Assembly (NCBI GenBank): GCA_036365455.1
Contig: JAWQUS010000027.1
Location: 19,518,501 to 19,582,500, forward strand
Direction: 5' to 3'
Source: Macrosoma leucophasiata
Lineage: Eukaryota; Arthropoda; Insecta; Lepidoptera; Hedylidae
Length of the DNA stretch: 64,000 nt
The notes below the pieces were generated by a model. It saw only the letters and a program-made list of their open reading frames with translations. It was not told where the DNA came from and searched no databases. Both the position numbers and the translations under genes were made by a program. Shown here piece by piece: positions 1-11,079 of the stretch; positions within the stretch are counted from its first letter, which is position 1; every line of letters starts with the position of its first letter.

Positions 1-437
1 ATAAATGTTTCTTTATCTTTATCTTTTATCAAAATTTGGCCGCAAGTATTTTTAATTATATTATTTGCAGAGATGCCAGCAACTCTTATTTGCGGTCTTA
101 TTTTTATTTAATTTGGCTCCCGTAAACCATAATGATGAGAAAAGAAATAGTATTCATTCGATATATAAATAATATATGTAGGTACGTTATGGACGTAAAT
201 CGATAACAAGGCGGAACGAAAATAGGTAGGGGCGGCCAAGTGCGCAACGTCAGATGTGATTTTTCAGTCTTTATACATATTGCCGTGAGGTGGATAACAT
301 TTTATTAAAAAATAAATTCTTTACCGAAAAAAAACACATAAATAAATACTTGCGGCCCTTTTTTTATAGGTAACCTATTGGATATATTATTATATTCTTT
401 AGATTATAAATATGCGTAAAAAATAAGTTTTCACACG
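1..437. other. AT-rich start of window, no gene seen
   Basis: No coding potential or recognised repeat was found before the SINE-B relic. The 76-residue minus-strand reading across 364-594 lies mainly in that relic and is not taken as a gene. Confidence 0.5.
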
Positions 438-622
438 GCATCGCCGGGCACATTATCAAATTTCCGAGATACTGGGAAACTTCCAGAATATATAAAAATT
501 CCACTAGTACCTGCCAAAGATGACTGATTTTACAACTTTTTCTCTGGTAGACTTCGACCTGGAAATCGAACCCAGGACCCTCCCAGTGTAGCAATAGTGG
601 CTCGCTACTACTGAACTGCTTA
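438..622 (-). repeat. SINE-B relic, old copy
   Basis: Reading the minus strand gives the SINE-B order: a tRNA-like head with a recognisable B box (GGTTCGA-type, here degraded), then the 'ggaagtttcccagtatctcgg' stretch and the 'aatgtgcccgg' stretch. Many substitutions mark it as an old copy. The usual tail after the 'gtgtttgcatg' motif is missing. Confidence 0.6.
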
Positions 623-839
623 GAAATAATAATTTGAAATAATATTTTCAGGCATCAGTGAATTATTATCATTTTTCTCTCTCTACCTTACAACTAGAAA
701 TAAAAACGACTTAACTAGTGCTGCTATCTTTCATTTTCCTATTGGCTTTCACACCACCTACTTCATATACTCCTTTTGCAAATACTTGTATAAAGTTGTA
801 CAACTCTTAACTATACACAATAGTTCATCATCCCGTCAA

Positions 840-1055
840 AAAACCTATAAATCGTTTCAGCGATTTATTTCCCATCGGCAACCATTTTAAGTTCTCAATC
901 CCACTGGATTCAATTGACTCGAACTAAAACTTTAATACCCGACACGAAGCTAGAACCTTTGCGGACTTGTTAAATCATTTTCCGTTCAAAACTAGTTTAT
1001 TGTATCGCATTACTTAGAAGATCAATAGAGATTTCGATGTGCCCTCAATCTTTAT
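840..1055 (+). repeat. Long-period repeat family, member 1
   Basis: About 215 bp shared at high identity with 2435-2665. Both contain 'cccatcggcaaccatttt', 'cccgacacgaagctagaacc' and 'gaagatcaatagagatttcg'. More distant relatives form the array at 3320-5040. No coding capacity or terminal repeats are visible, so the class is unknown. Confidence 0.7.
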
Positions 1056-1190
1056 CCTGACTATGGATTTCGTAAATCAGTTTTTCTACATTTTTTATCA
1101 GCAGCGATTATAATTCTCTTTACCTTAAATCAGAAATCCGAAACAAACGAACTTTGATACGAGTATGTTCTTAAGTTTCCGCGAGCTACA

Positions 1191-1600
1191 CTCATTGAAA
1201 TAAAACTATTTTTACGGATTCATTTCGCGTATATTAAACTGAAATGATTTTTAAAATCAACCCGACGTTTCGGTCGCTTTTCAGCTTCCGTGGTCCCGGG
1301 CAGACTGGGGTGACATTTGTCTGACAGAAGTTTGAAAAATTATATCTCCATCGATTTCGTAAACGCCTTGCGTAGCGTTCAGGATTAACACAAAAATTAC
1401 TTATGGTATCTTGAGGTCTTGCAGATTGCTGCTGTATGGGATCCCATGATGTTGATAATCGCCATCCATCTTCTCTATAGATAAAAAGAACTTTGCTTCT
1501 AGCCATATTGTATTTTACTCTAGCTATTATGTTTATCCCTTTAGCGATCCGGTAATCGTTCTCCTTCGGCCGATTTGCCACTGGACTGTTCGTCGACAGG
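1191..1600 (-). repeat. Dispersed repeat with a 115-residue minus-strand reading
   Basis: The left 140 bp ('cattgaaataaaacta' through 'cccgacgtttcggtcgc', then 'cagcttccgtggtc') recurs at 42028-42160, so this is a repeat. Behind it, 1234-1581 on the minus strand is open for 115 residues (starts MANRPKENDYRIAKGI, ends DRNVGLILKIISV). The end of that reading lies inside the shared repeat, which suggests it belongs to the element rather than to a host gene. I do not recognise the protein. Confidence 0.45.
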
Positions 1601-1995
1601 ACGATTCATTTATTTCTGTTTCCCTAGCACAGTATTTCACCTACGCCCTCGGAATCGCCGACAGAACCTATGGTAAAAGGTACTTTTCATGACACACCGT
1701 CTCACTTACTGTATGTTACACCGACACGACGATAAACCTATAATTATTTTAACTACAAGCTTTTTCGTCTTTCGGTGATGGTTGGGCGAGATGGGGACCG
1801 TGGGCGCTTCCAACTTAGCCAGGTTAGGTCGAAGGGAGCGGTGCTGAGCTCGCCCATCCCTCCATTCTATGTTAGGTTTTTTTTCTTTGCTGACAATCTT
1901 GAAGTATATTGTCTACTGCAGTGAATACACTTTTATAGGTATATTAATTTACACAGTATGCATTCATAGTGGAAACGTCCTGTCGCCGAAACAAA
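1601..1995. other. No gene; small inverted repeat near 1780-1862
   Basis: A short GC-richer patch has 'ggttgggcgag' facing 'ctcgcccatcc' about 60 bp apart. Nothing else is recognised. Confidence 0.3.
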
Positions 1996-2230
1996 CTAGA
2001 AATAGAATAGAATAGAAATAGTTTATTTTTTGACACACATAATACATCACTAAATTCACAAAAATAATTAAATAATTATTAATAAAACAAAAAAAAAACA
2101 TAATAATAAAAACAGGGAAGACAACTTAACACGACTAACGGCATGATGTATAAGTGAGACCAAAAAATGGTACCCATCTCAGCTGATTGCTGTAGTTGGC
2201 ACTACAGCGCTGGTGTTCTGATGGGACCAC
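1996..2230 (-). mobile_element. LINE 3' tail with ATTCT-type repeat end
   Basis: On the minus strand the order is 'cagctgagatgggtacc', 'ggtctcactta', an AT-rich stretch, then an end made of ATTCT units (seen here as 'aatagaatagaat'). The same order occurs at 55735-56002 and 13490-13655. Only the untranslated end is kept, as expected of 5'-truncated LINE copies. Confidence 0.55.
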
Positions 2231-2434
2231 CGTAAGTGGCTAATGCAAACCATTCTGTTAACGAAACGTCTATGGGTGAATCATTCTGTCAGCGAATCTC
2301 TCAAACATGAAAATTCCAGTCGGTGATCAGTCCAAAGGAGAAACATCTGTCGGAGAACGCTCGCGGAATCCCACTTTTAATACTCACTACGAAAGTTATG
2401 CTACTTCATATAGAATAGTTCTTCATCCGACAAA

Positions 2435-2665
2435 AGAACAATAAATCTTTTCAACGATTTATTCCCATCGGCAACCATTTTAAGTTCTCAATCCCGCTAG
2501 ATTCAATTGACTCGAACTAAAACTTTAATACCCGACACGAAGCTAGAACCTTCGTGGACGAACTTGTTAAATTATTTTCGTTCTAAACTACTTTATGCTA
2601 TCGAATTACTGGGAAGATCAATAGAGATTTCGAAGTGCCTTTAAGTCTGTTAGTGTTTTCATATA
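2435..2665 (+). repeat. Long-period repeat family, member 2
   Basis: Close duplicate of 840-1055, about 1.6 kb downstream in the same orientation. Small indels differ, for example 'ccttcgtggacgaacttg' here against 'cctttgcggacttg' there. Confidence 0.7.
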
Positions 2666-2934
2666 TCCTTAAGTGAATTTTGGCCGCTACTGAAGTCTTA
2701 GGTTCGACACGGGGGAAGAGAAAGGAGAGGGCAAATGTTATTGGGTTTTTTTCTATTTTTGTGTAAGTTCACCATTATCAAAGTATGGTTAGGTGTTCAA
2801 AGATAAAAATGTACTCGCATTACATGAGACCATATTTATTTGGCCAAAGGTTGGTATTTGAGTGATATATAAATATACACTTATGTTATTATCGTTCTCA
2901 GACAAAATCCCATTTTTTTTAAAATTATTTTTTA

Positions 2935-3236
2935 ACTGGTGGTAGAGCTCTAGTGACGGAGCTTGCGGGCGAGCACCACCACATTACCTAATATACTTGC
3001 CGCTAAATGGTAGTGTTCAGTACTATCATGTTCCGGTCAGGTGGTAATGTATGGCCCTGTAATTTCCGGCACAGAGGCATGACCAACACCAGCATCAGGC
3101 AACACCTAAGGCCTCAGAAGTAGTAACGCATCTGTATTTTGACCTCTGGTCTTTGTGTGGGTGTCTATAGGCTGCAGTCATCATTTAAAAACAATGTGAG
3201 CTGCATACTTGTTTACCACTTTCATAAAAAAAAAAA
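2935..3236 (+). repeat. SINE-A, full length
   Basis: Starts ACTGGTGGTAGAGCTC and ends in a run of about ten A. It carries a roughly 20-bp insertion after 'cacagaggcat', where 'gaccaacaccagcatcagg' replaces the usual 'aacacctta'. Confidence 0.9.
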
Positions 3237-3319
3237 CTTAAAGTATGCGTCGTTAAATTTAGTACCTTTTAGTCGGTTCTACGCTATATTAAATATAGTG
3301 ATCAGAACCATATAATCCG

Positions 3320-5040
3320 CAACAATATAACGTTTTGAATTGCTCAAGATAGCATTGAATCTATTGAACTTAGATATAACCGACACGAACAATCTTCCCG
3401 GTCGAACTTGTTAAATAATTTGCTTGAGAACTAGTTCATTTTGTGGGATTGCAGAACAAAATCAATAGGAATTACACTAATCTCCGATTACGGCGACTTT
3501 AAGGGACGTGTTTACAGGAAACGGGGTGTTTTCGAAATTCGAAATAGGGGTACTTGTTCTAAAGTAATCCTTTAAGTGCTACAAGCAGTACATTGACAAA
3601 TTTTCCATATAAACCATGTAAAGTAGATTAAAAGCGTAAGGCTCTGAACGAATGCCTTGAAAATCCCTTGAACACGTGAAATTCATTACAATTAAGCCTT
3701 TGGAACTGAAAATCATTAATGTAATGCCGGAAGAGGAACACTGGAAATGGAGCTTATTAAGAAGCACCTTACATTGTATAAATGTTTTAGTTGTGTTCAA
3801 TTTATCATTGATTTTTGATGTAGGTACATACCTAAATGAAACTTGATCAAAAAATTAAATTTGTTCGAAATTTTTTTTAGCGGTCCTTTTTTTTACAATG
3901 CGCACGTATAGAAATAAAAACAACAGTCCGAAGTTAGCAGCCTGAACTTTTTTATCGTTTTGTTTTATTTCTGGAATATTGAATTGTTACGCTAAAGAAG
4001 TAGGTATAACTTCTTACTAGCGAACACACACATTCTTTTTTTGTCAATAATTTGTGGTTTTCAATCGCTCATAACTTTAATAGGTACCTGACGTGGAACT
4101 TAAGTCTTCATAGACAAACTTGGTAAGACATTTCCTTGAGTAGTTTACTTTGTCGTATCACAGAGTAAGATCAAGTGAGCTCACAGTGTCTGTAGGGATC
4201 CGGGTTGTTTTTTTAATTTAAAAAAAAAATATATTTATAAAATAGATCATAAAGAAGATATACATGAAATTTCTTAACTATACAATATTACATATATTAC
4301 ATATATTACAAGGGATGGTTTCTATTCCTACCTGAACTAGGTTGAACCTGTGTTTCAGGCGGTAGAGTGCTTCACTATATTGCGAGATTATAAAGGAAAC
4401 TTAGAATAGAAGGGAAACTTCTTCAAATGTTAATGTTCAACGTGTAATCAATTAAAGATACAAACAGAACACTAACAAATTTCTTATGTAATCCGTACAA
4501 AGTAGATAAACAACGTAGGGCTTTGAACAAATTCCTTGAAAATCACTTGAAAATGTGAAATTGAATAACATTTAGCCTTTGAAACTGAAAATAATTAATA
4601 TAATGCTGAAAGCGGAACACTTAAAATTGTGCTAATTTAGAAATTTTTTACATTGCACAAGCTATATTTGGGTTTCACGAAATCTTTCAAACAATATCTT
4701 CTTTGAAAATTACTCACGAACAGTGACAAAAAACTATTTCATTTTATTTTATTTTGTTTGGAGACAAATGACAAAACTACGTTGCAGAAATTTTCTTCAA
4801 TAATTTGTCGTTGTCAATTCCAAAAAGTTGTCTTGAAAGGTCCTTAAAAATATTCATACCTGACATGGTACTAAAGTCTTCATAGACAAACTTGTTGAAT
4901 TATTTGCTTGAACAGTGGTTTATTTTGTCGGATTGCGGAGCAAGATCAATAGAGATTACGGCAATCCCCGAATATGGCGGCTGTAAGGAACGTGTTTACA
5001 AGCAGTGCGGGTTGTTTTTAATCGAAGTGTGACTTGTTTA
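3320..5040 (+). repeat. Degenerate tandem array, units about 0.7-0.87 kb
   Basis: Two landmarks repeat. The 'aacttgttaaataatttgcttgag' type block occurs near 3405, 4117 and 4885. The block from 'ttgacaaattttccatata' to 'gcggaacac' occurs at about 3590-3740 and 4465-4620. The 'ggacgtgtttacaagcag' type end also recurs near 3500 and 4990. Members 840-1055 and 2435-2665 share the first landmark. No terminal inverted repeats or coding frame are visible. Confidence 0.6.
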
Positions 5041-5178
5041 ACATTTTAGGAAAAAAAAAGAAATAAACCTTTATTGGTGCAGTCACAAGATATACTTATT
5101 ACAGGCTATTAACAAAGAAAAGAGAGAAAAAAAAAACAATTTTCAAAGATATAACGATTGACAAAATTAAATTACTTA

Positions 5179-5181
<3 letters not shown>

Positions 5182-5243
<62 letters not shown>
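5182..5243. repeat. (AT)n microsatellite, about 62 bp
   Basis: An uninterrupted alternating AT run. Confidence 0.97.
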
Positions 5244-5247
<4 letters not shown>

Positions 5248-5619
5248 CGGTTCAAATGGAGCGGCGAAACAAAAACTAAATTGTTTTGCTCCGAAAAGAG
5301 AATTTCATTTTATAGAACACTTTTCTTCATTATTACAAAGTTACCATAAAATTACAGTTGTAAAATATCTTACCTGAAAAGAGAAACAACATTAAAGCTA
5401 TTATTATATTTCTATGTTCCAATACGTATTTTATTCTAAGTTAACAATTCCAATCAAATTATATTTCAGAATCCCTATCAAATCACCAAGTCATTCTGAT
5501 CATAGTGACATAGACATACAACATCTGTAGATAAAATAAATTAGGTTTTACAGATAATAAATGAAGTGGAAAGAACTTCGTTTACATATATATACAATGC
5601 CTCGGTTAATAAACATCGT

Positions 5620-5705
5620 CTCACGGCTATACCAAATAGATTCCAGTTCAGCATAAGTCAGGCCGAAGCCCGACGCTGATTTTCAACTGGAAGCTATTTG
5701 GTGAC
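5620..5705 (-). mobile_element. LINE 3' tail fragment
   Basis: The minus strand reads 'gaaaatcagcgtcgggc', 'ttatgctgaactgg', 'atagccgtgagac', matching in order 'gaaaatcagcgtc', 'gcataagctgatctgg', 'gaccatgagac' of the 55.7-kb LINE tail. Short and diverged. Confidence 0.5.
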
Positions 5706-5905
5706 ATACGAATATCAGATCCAGTAGTCAATAGTAGTTTTAGGGTTCTTTTCCACCAGAGATGTGCTATGCTTCGTTGCTATGAGATGCGTTTGATATC
5801 CACCTATTGCGAGTCGGGGATAACAGCGCAGTATATAAAAGTTGCAAAAAATACATGTTTTAGAATATATTCAGTCCTATTAGTTTCAAAATACCAGTAT
5901 TTTAA

Positions 5906-6573
5906 CTGCCTCGGTAGCCTAGTGGTAGCAGGCCACTACTACTACGCTGAGGTCCTGGGTTCGATTGCCGGGTAGGGGGTTATCAGAGATAATGGTGTAA
6001 AGTCCTTTATCTCTGGTTCTATTGGGTTTTTCCATTTTCTGGAAATTTACCTCGAAGTTTGGTAATGTGCCCAGAGATGTCAACAGGCTCGCCACCTGCT
6101 ACATGGGCCAAAAACGTAACCATTGAATCATGGGTGTTTGCATGTATGCTTATTTATTTATTTATTTATTTATAACAGGTTCTTTGTACTTACAGCTTAG
6201 CCAAAACGCACACAAGATAAATTACAGTACATACATTTAAAGTTAACATGACGTATATACACTAATAACAAATACATTAAAAACATTACACATTTACTCA
6301 AAAAATCCCTTACACTAATGTTAAACAAATCGATATCCGGATTCTGGGCAACCAGAGCGTTGAGCAGACTCAGAGCTTGGTATGTCGGTGCAGAGCGGGC
6401 CGCCCGCGTCTGCGCCGGGGGCAGTTCGAACAACCGTCGCCGATGCTGCCTCACCAGACGATCAGGGACATACATTGCACAGCGAGACAGAGCGGAAGAG
6501 TTATTGTTATTAAGCTTGAATGCATGCATTTACCTTTGCCTACCCCTTCGGGGATTACAGGCGTGAAGTTACG
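5906..6573 (+). repeat. SINE-B split by a LINE insertion
   Basis: 5906-6151 holds the tRNA-like head (A box in 'tagcctagtggtagcagg', B box 'gggttcgattgcc') and body as far as 'gcatgtatgctt'. The missing 3' end, 'gaatgcatgcatttacc' through 'ggggattacaggcgtgaagtt', resumes at 6518. The complete copies at 6855 and 29118 have these parts nearly contiguous. The gap is filled by a minus-strand LINE fragment flanked by a possible 4-bp duplication GCTT (6148-6151 and 6514-6517). Confidence 0.85.
6152..6513 (-). pseudogene. 5'-truncated non-LTR retrotransposon (LINE) C-terminal fragment
   Basis: On the minus strand about 75 residues are open (CAMYVPDRLVRQHRRRLF..., then SLLNALVAQNPDIDLFNIS). They end in an AT-rich untranslated part and an (AAAT)n tail at 6152-6175. 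Gene-end position, tail and insertion inside a SINE indicate a dead-on-arrival LINE copy. The 'SLLN...PDIDLF' arrangement resembles the far C-terminus of LINE reverse-transcriptase proteins as I recall them; the clade is not settled. The overlapping plus-strand readings at 6318-6598 are shadows. Confidence 0.6.
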
Positions 6574-6854
6574 TTGGTCTTTTATAAATTCGTTTTAGAT
6601 TCGTCTGATTGAATTAAATACATCAAAAATATGGTATAAGCATTCTAAGACTGTAACTTTTTTGTAATCAATATTTCTGAATATCGTCTGCCCCGGCCGC
6701 TACCGCGAGTAGCTGCTACTCAGTGGTACATGGCGTGTTAAACACAGTCCGCTTGCCGACGCCGCCTCATCCACCGCGCCGCTAGCTCTGAGAACGAATT
6801 CGTGAACAGGATGTTACGCTGTTTTATCTTATTAACATGGTTTATAAGGATTAA
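6574..6854. other. No gene seen between two SINE-B copies
   Basis: Includes a GC-richer patch at 6688-6790 of unknown origin. Confidence 0.4.
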
Positions 6855-7185
6855 CAGCCTCAGTAGCGTAGCGGTAACAGGCTACTACTACCACGCTGAG
6901 GTCCTGGGTTCGATTCCCGGGTCGGGGACTATCAGAGGTAACGGTTTAAAATCCTTTATCTCTGGTTTTATGGGATTTTTCCATTTTCTGGAAGTTTCCC
7001 AGTACCTCGGAGTTTGGTAATGTACCCGGAGATGGCAACAGGTTCGCCACCTGTTACATGGGCCAAAACGTACTAACCGGCGAGTCATGGGTGTTTGCAT
7101 GTATGCTTGAATGCATGCATTTTACCTGTAATCCCCGAAGGGATAAGCAGTTATCTCTTCGGGGATTACTGGCGTGATGTTACGT
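6855..7185 (+). repeat. SINE-B, essentially complete
   Basis: The tRNA-like head begins 'gcctcagtagcgtagcgg' and keeps a good B box (GGGTTCGATTCCC). The body is 'ttatctctggttttatggg' then 'ggaagtttcccagtacctcgg'. The 3' end holds a short palindrome (ATCCCCGAAGGGAT) and 'cttcggggattactggcg'. The 72- and 70-residue readings here are shadows of the SINE. Confidence 0.85.
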
Positions 7186-7330
7186 TTAGTCATAGTCATA
7201 GTCATAGTCATTTATTTGCTAACTAAATAGATACGAGTACATCCTGTCAGGGAACGTAAGGCCACCGGCGCCCAGACACAACTGAATTTCAATTGTCATA
7301 TTTTTCTCGTGTCTGGAGGGTTTACAATAG
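7186..7330 (-). repeat. (TAGTCA)n block and probable LINE end
   Basis: Four to five TAGTCA units at about 7187-7212 abut the SINE-B end. They are followed by 'tttatttgctaactaaatag' and a GC-rich stretch. On the minus strand this looks like a LINE tail ending in a six-base microsatellite. No protein is readable. Confidence 0.35.
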
Positions 7331-7544
7331 GTTATAGTAATACTTAGTTGCCATTTTCTGGCACTGCAATATTTCATATAATTTTTAAATAATACATATA
7401 CATTACATTTTTACACATTGTCATATTTAAATATCTTATTTTATACATAGCATAATGATTTTAATTTACAAATTAATATAATATTTATTAAATGTCTTAT
7501 TTTAAACATAACATAATTATTTTAATTTACAATTTCTGTATAAT

Positions 7545-7600
7545 TAGAAATTAAAGAAAAAACGGAAAAAAAAATTGACTTCGGGCAGGAATCTATATAA
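7545..7600 (-). repeat. SINE-D2 fragment
   Basis: 'gaaattaaagaaaaaacgg' then 'ttgacttcgggcaggaatc' matches the tail/head junction of the SINE-D2 copy at 29757-29893. Only about 55 bp survive. Confidence 0.5.
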
Positions 7601-8868
7601 TTTTAACACAATGTACTGACCGTCATATTGATAAAAACTTATTTGATTGTATCTAGCGATTTTTAAATGTATATTTTATTAGTTTATATGGAAAAAATTT
7701 CAGCGTTCTATTTGTACTACTTAAGTATCTACTTTGTTTTGTTGATTATTTTTTTTGTGTTTCTACTTGATGTATTACTCGTACTAAGAGTACATTCTCA
7801 ACTTCGTTAAGGTTGAAGATTTATTTATATATTCGTAGACAATATACAGGCATTAGAATTTACAAGAACATATTTTATTTCAGTCTATCTAAAATCTAAA
7901 GTAAGTATGCTGAATTCGGGACGCGACAACCCCACCTCCCACAATTGGAAGTGCAAACACTACGGAACCCTAACCTAAAAACGACTTTGTTCAAATAAAT
8001 CTCAATCATGATGATGCTCGTATTAAATACATTTTCATTTCAAACATACACGGAGACAAACAAAACACAAAATAAGAAGACGACGTTTGAACGAACAAAT
8101 TGCAGCAGCGTAAAAATTTACACGCGAAAATACTTTAAAAAGAATTGAAAAAGACTGTAATCATACAAAAGACAGCGGTTCGCCGTAACGTGAAATCGTG
8201 AAAATAAAAAGTCTACCAGGTATAGCCGAACGCACCACAAAAATTCACAATGCTAAATACGTCATTTACGGTAAAACGTACAATGAAACGTCCGTAGTCC
8301 GGACGCATGAGATTTAAAAAAAGTAAGATGTGACTGCAGCTAAGCGGGCTCTATGAAAAAGTAGAAGAGCTGTTAGCTGAATTTGGAATGTTTTGGACGA
8401 AATTCTAATTTTGCAATCTACGTTCTAGTCGATGTTTGCGTGTATGTTGCATTTTACAATTTTCTCTTTGTAGAAGCTTTGCGAAGCGATTTTTCCAACC
8501 GATGGTATTGATGTAACAGTCTATCAAAACTATTACTAAAGTTTGCTATTCTGAGAAATGGGTAGAAGGTGAGCTGTATTTAAAATTCAGATAAACGATG
8601 TGTTCCAGGGATAAGTGATCGCCCGGCATTTTTAGAATATTTGTACAAAGTTAAGGATAATTACTCTAAATGGGATTTACCGGCTCTGGTTTTTTTTACG
8701 GATTTTTTTAAATTTGTTAGTAAATACGCGTGACATCAAAGAAGAAAATACTGACTGAGAACTTTGTCTGAAAACTTTGATTGACCACTGAGTCAAGGTT
8801 TTCAGCTAACTAAGCTCCGATATTTGGCAATTTTATCATTACGGTATCCAGTTTACGAATTTAATTTC
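7601..8868. other. Unassigned 1.3 kb, no gene seen
   Basis: AT-rich unique-looking sequence with no convincing open frame or named repeat. It ends at the strong hairpin listed next. Confidence 0.4.
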
Positions 8869-8960
8869 ACCTGCTTGTATAATTTATTCTCGCAAAAGAC
8901 GTACACATTTAAAAAGCCTATGCTTTTTACATGTGCACGGCTTTTGCGAGCGACGCAGGT
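8869..8960. ncRNA. Long near-perfect hairpin (miRNA-like or fold-back element)
   Basis: Two 29-nt arms, 8889-8917 and 8922-8950, are complementary with three mismatches around a 4-nt loop (CTAT). An outer 6-bp pair, ACCTGC (8869-8874) with GCAGGT (8955-8960), extends the fold past an internal bulge. Arms of this length and near-complete pairing are compatible with a miRNA precursor, but also with a tiny inverted-repeat transposon or the product of a local inversion. No target-site duplication was recognised. Confidence 0.4.
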
Positions 8961-9330
8961 AAAACACATTTAATCAAATCAAATTTTTTAACCAGAATAC
9001 ATTGGCAATGTTAAGAAATCCTCAATACTTTCTTGAAAGAAACTACAAAACAAAAATATCCGTAATATCAGACAAATCCTCCTTCCAGCTCTCAGTCTAC
9101 AAACTTTTGTTCTTACCTCGACGATTACTGAACACGCTGACACGAAGCCGCCAGGGAATAAAAAAGAATGTCCCAGTGACTCCCGCTCCTGTCTATTCGA
9201 CTTTAAAGAAAACTAGGAAATGTTTTACTTTTATTCTCTAAAGGTTATTCGAAATGGTTTGAAGCTTGATAGAATCTGGGCCTGATGAGTTTTTATTCAT
9301 GACATTTTCATCAGTCTTTGTATTTTTTTA
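8961..9330. other. No firm gene; weak minus-strand exon candidate
   Basis: The minus strand has a consensus-like donor (GAG then GTAAGA, exon end at about 9120) preceded by open reading in more than one frame. There is no recognised protein and no strong acceptor. The 79-residue plus-strand reading at 9002-9241 resembles nothing known to me. Confidence 0.25.
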
Positions 9331-9616
9331 TTTTTTTTTATGTAATGGAAGTGTCACACAAGCATGCAGTTAACATTGATGGTAAGTGATGAATGCAGCC
9401 TATAGACATTTACACAGAGACCAAGATCAAAATGCAGATGCGTTACCACTCCCGAGGCCTAAGGTGTTATGCCTCTGTGCCGGAAATTACAGGGCCGTAC
9501 ATTACCACCTGACCGGAACACGATAGTGCTGAACACTACCATTTAGCGGCAAGTATATTAGGTAATGCGGTGGCGCCTACGCCCGCGAGCTCCGTCACTG
9601 GAGCTCTACCACCAGT
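9331..9616 (-). repeat. SINE-A, full length
   Basis: T-run at the left (A-tail on the minus strand) to CCACCAGT at the right. The GAGCTCCGTCACTGGAGCTC palindrome near the 5' end is intact. Confidence 0.92.
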
Positions 9617-9998
9617 AAAAATACCGCCAGTGTATTGATTGTATGTAAGAAGATGCACGGTGTTATTATTGTATTGTGAATTGTTTTAATACTTGAGCAA
9701 CACTAACGCCTCAACCCGTTAATTTACGTGATATTCAACACATGAATTAGGTGTGACCAGCTACAGCAGTGTTTTTAACGACATATATGTTCAATGGTAA
9801 TTACTCATAGACATACCTTCAGACACAACACACAATACACAACACATACACCACACACACATATGTTCAAATTGCAATGCCATACAATCCGAAATCACAA
9901 GCAATATTGTTTCGCAACCATCACCTACCAATCACCAACAACTTGTGATATGACGGTAACGATCACTCAACTAAAATCAATTCCAGACTTTTCTTTAT
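9617..9998. other. No gene; CA-rich stretch
   Basis: 9815-9865 is rich in ACAC/CACA steps. The 68-residue reading at 9794-10000 is low complexity and not supported as a gene. Confidence 0.4.
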
Positions 9999-10216
9999 AA
10001 TAAATAATAATAATAAAATACGCTTACACTCACAGCCCCACAGTAGGTATAAACCTGTGTCGTGGGTGCCGTTGTACACATACAACACATACACAAACAC
10101 CCAGACCCGAAACAAATATCTGTAGGCCATACAAACATTTGTCCCGGTGCGGGGATCGAACCCGCGACCCTTCGGATCGAACGGTTATCTCACACCGCTG
10201 GACTAACCGGGCTGTC
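9999..10216 (-). repeat. SINE-C, full length
   Basis: The minus strand starts with a tRNA-like head: A box in 'ttagtccagcggtgtgag', B box 'gggttcgatcccc', and a CCGG..CCGG acceptor-like pairing. It continues with 'atttgtttcgggtctgggtg' and ends in an (ATT)n-like tail at 9999-10018. RNA polymerase III boxes plus an A/T repeat tail define a tRNA-derived SINE. The 67-residue plus-strand reading is a shadow. Confidence 0.85.
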
Positions 10217-10829
10217 AGTCATAATGTTCATAAACATTGTGTTACGTGATCAGGAAGCGATTTAAAATAAATTAAAAGGTCTAATGTAAGAACGGAGCAT
10301 TTTAGCGCTTCATGTTCTCTACCTACATCGTGAAGATACATTATGTACTGTCATGTCACAAAACTTAACGACTTTGTATGTAATTCATTTGTATATTTTT
10401 TTGGATTTTTTTATATCGTACTAATTTGTAACAAAAATGGCCCTAATATTTAGTATGTTCTTTTTAAATGTACGTAAGTATCAAAACATTTGACTTTGAT
10501 ACACTACACCACGAAAAATATAATTCCTACACTAAACAATCTCAAACTTAAATTCCGGTGAGCTCATGAATTTTAATATAACAGAGGTACCGTATGTCTA
10601 TTTAAAGGGAAGCTTGAATTATTTCTAACAAAAATTACTCGACGTAGGTGAGAGAGAATTAACTCGAGAGATGGGTTTAGTTAATTCCAGTTCTGAACTC
10701 TCACCAACTGTTGTATTTTACGTGGAAAGTAATCGAGTCATACGCACCTGCGCTTTTAAGGGGCGTTTTCTTGTGCGACAAGAGCGTTTTTCCGATTGCA
10801 TCTTATTAAAAAAAAATATGATGACAGTG
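10217..10829. other. Unassigned 0.6 kb, no gene seen
   Basis: No recognised repeat, motif or coding frame. Confidence 0.4.
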
Positions 10830-11079
10830 ACTGCCTCAGAAGTCTAATGGTAGAAGGCTACTACTACTACGCTGGGGTTCTAGGTTCAATCCTCGGGTCA
10901 GGAGCTTTCATAGATAAACGTGTGATAACTTTGGTCCTATTGGGATGTTTTTCAGTGCCACTCTTGGAGTTTCGTAATCTGCCCGGAGATGCCAATAGTC
11001 ACGCCATTTTCACAAAGGCTATATGTAATATATAACCGGCGAATAATGGGTGTTTGTGTGTATGCTTGAATGCATGCTC
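10830..11079 (+). repeat. SINE-B, diverged
   Basis: Head 'gactgcctcagaagtctaatgg' with a weakened B box. The body can be aligned through 'gggtgtttgtgtgtatgc', then the copy stops before the 'ggggattacaggcgtg' end. Confidence 0.75.

Noticed and set aside
6318..6598. Plus-strand readings of 73-82 residues
   Set aside because: They are antisense to the LINE fragment inserted in SINE-B.
9002..9241. 79-residue plus-strand gene or a minus-strand exon ending in GTAAGA
   Set aside because: No recognised protein, no clear acceptor, and no second exon nearby; the donor-like site alone is not enough.
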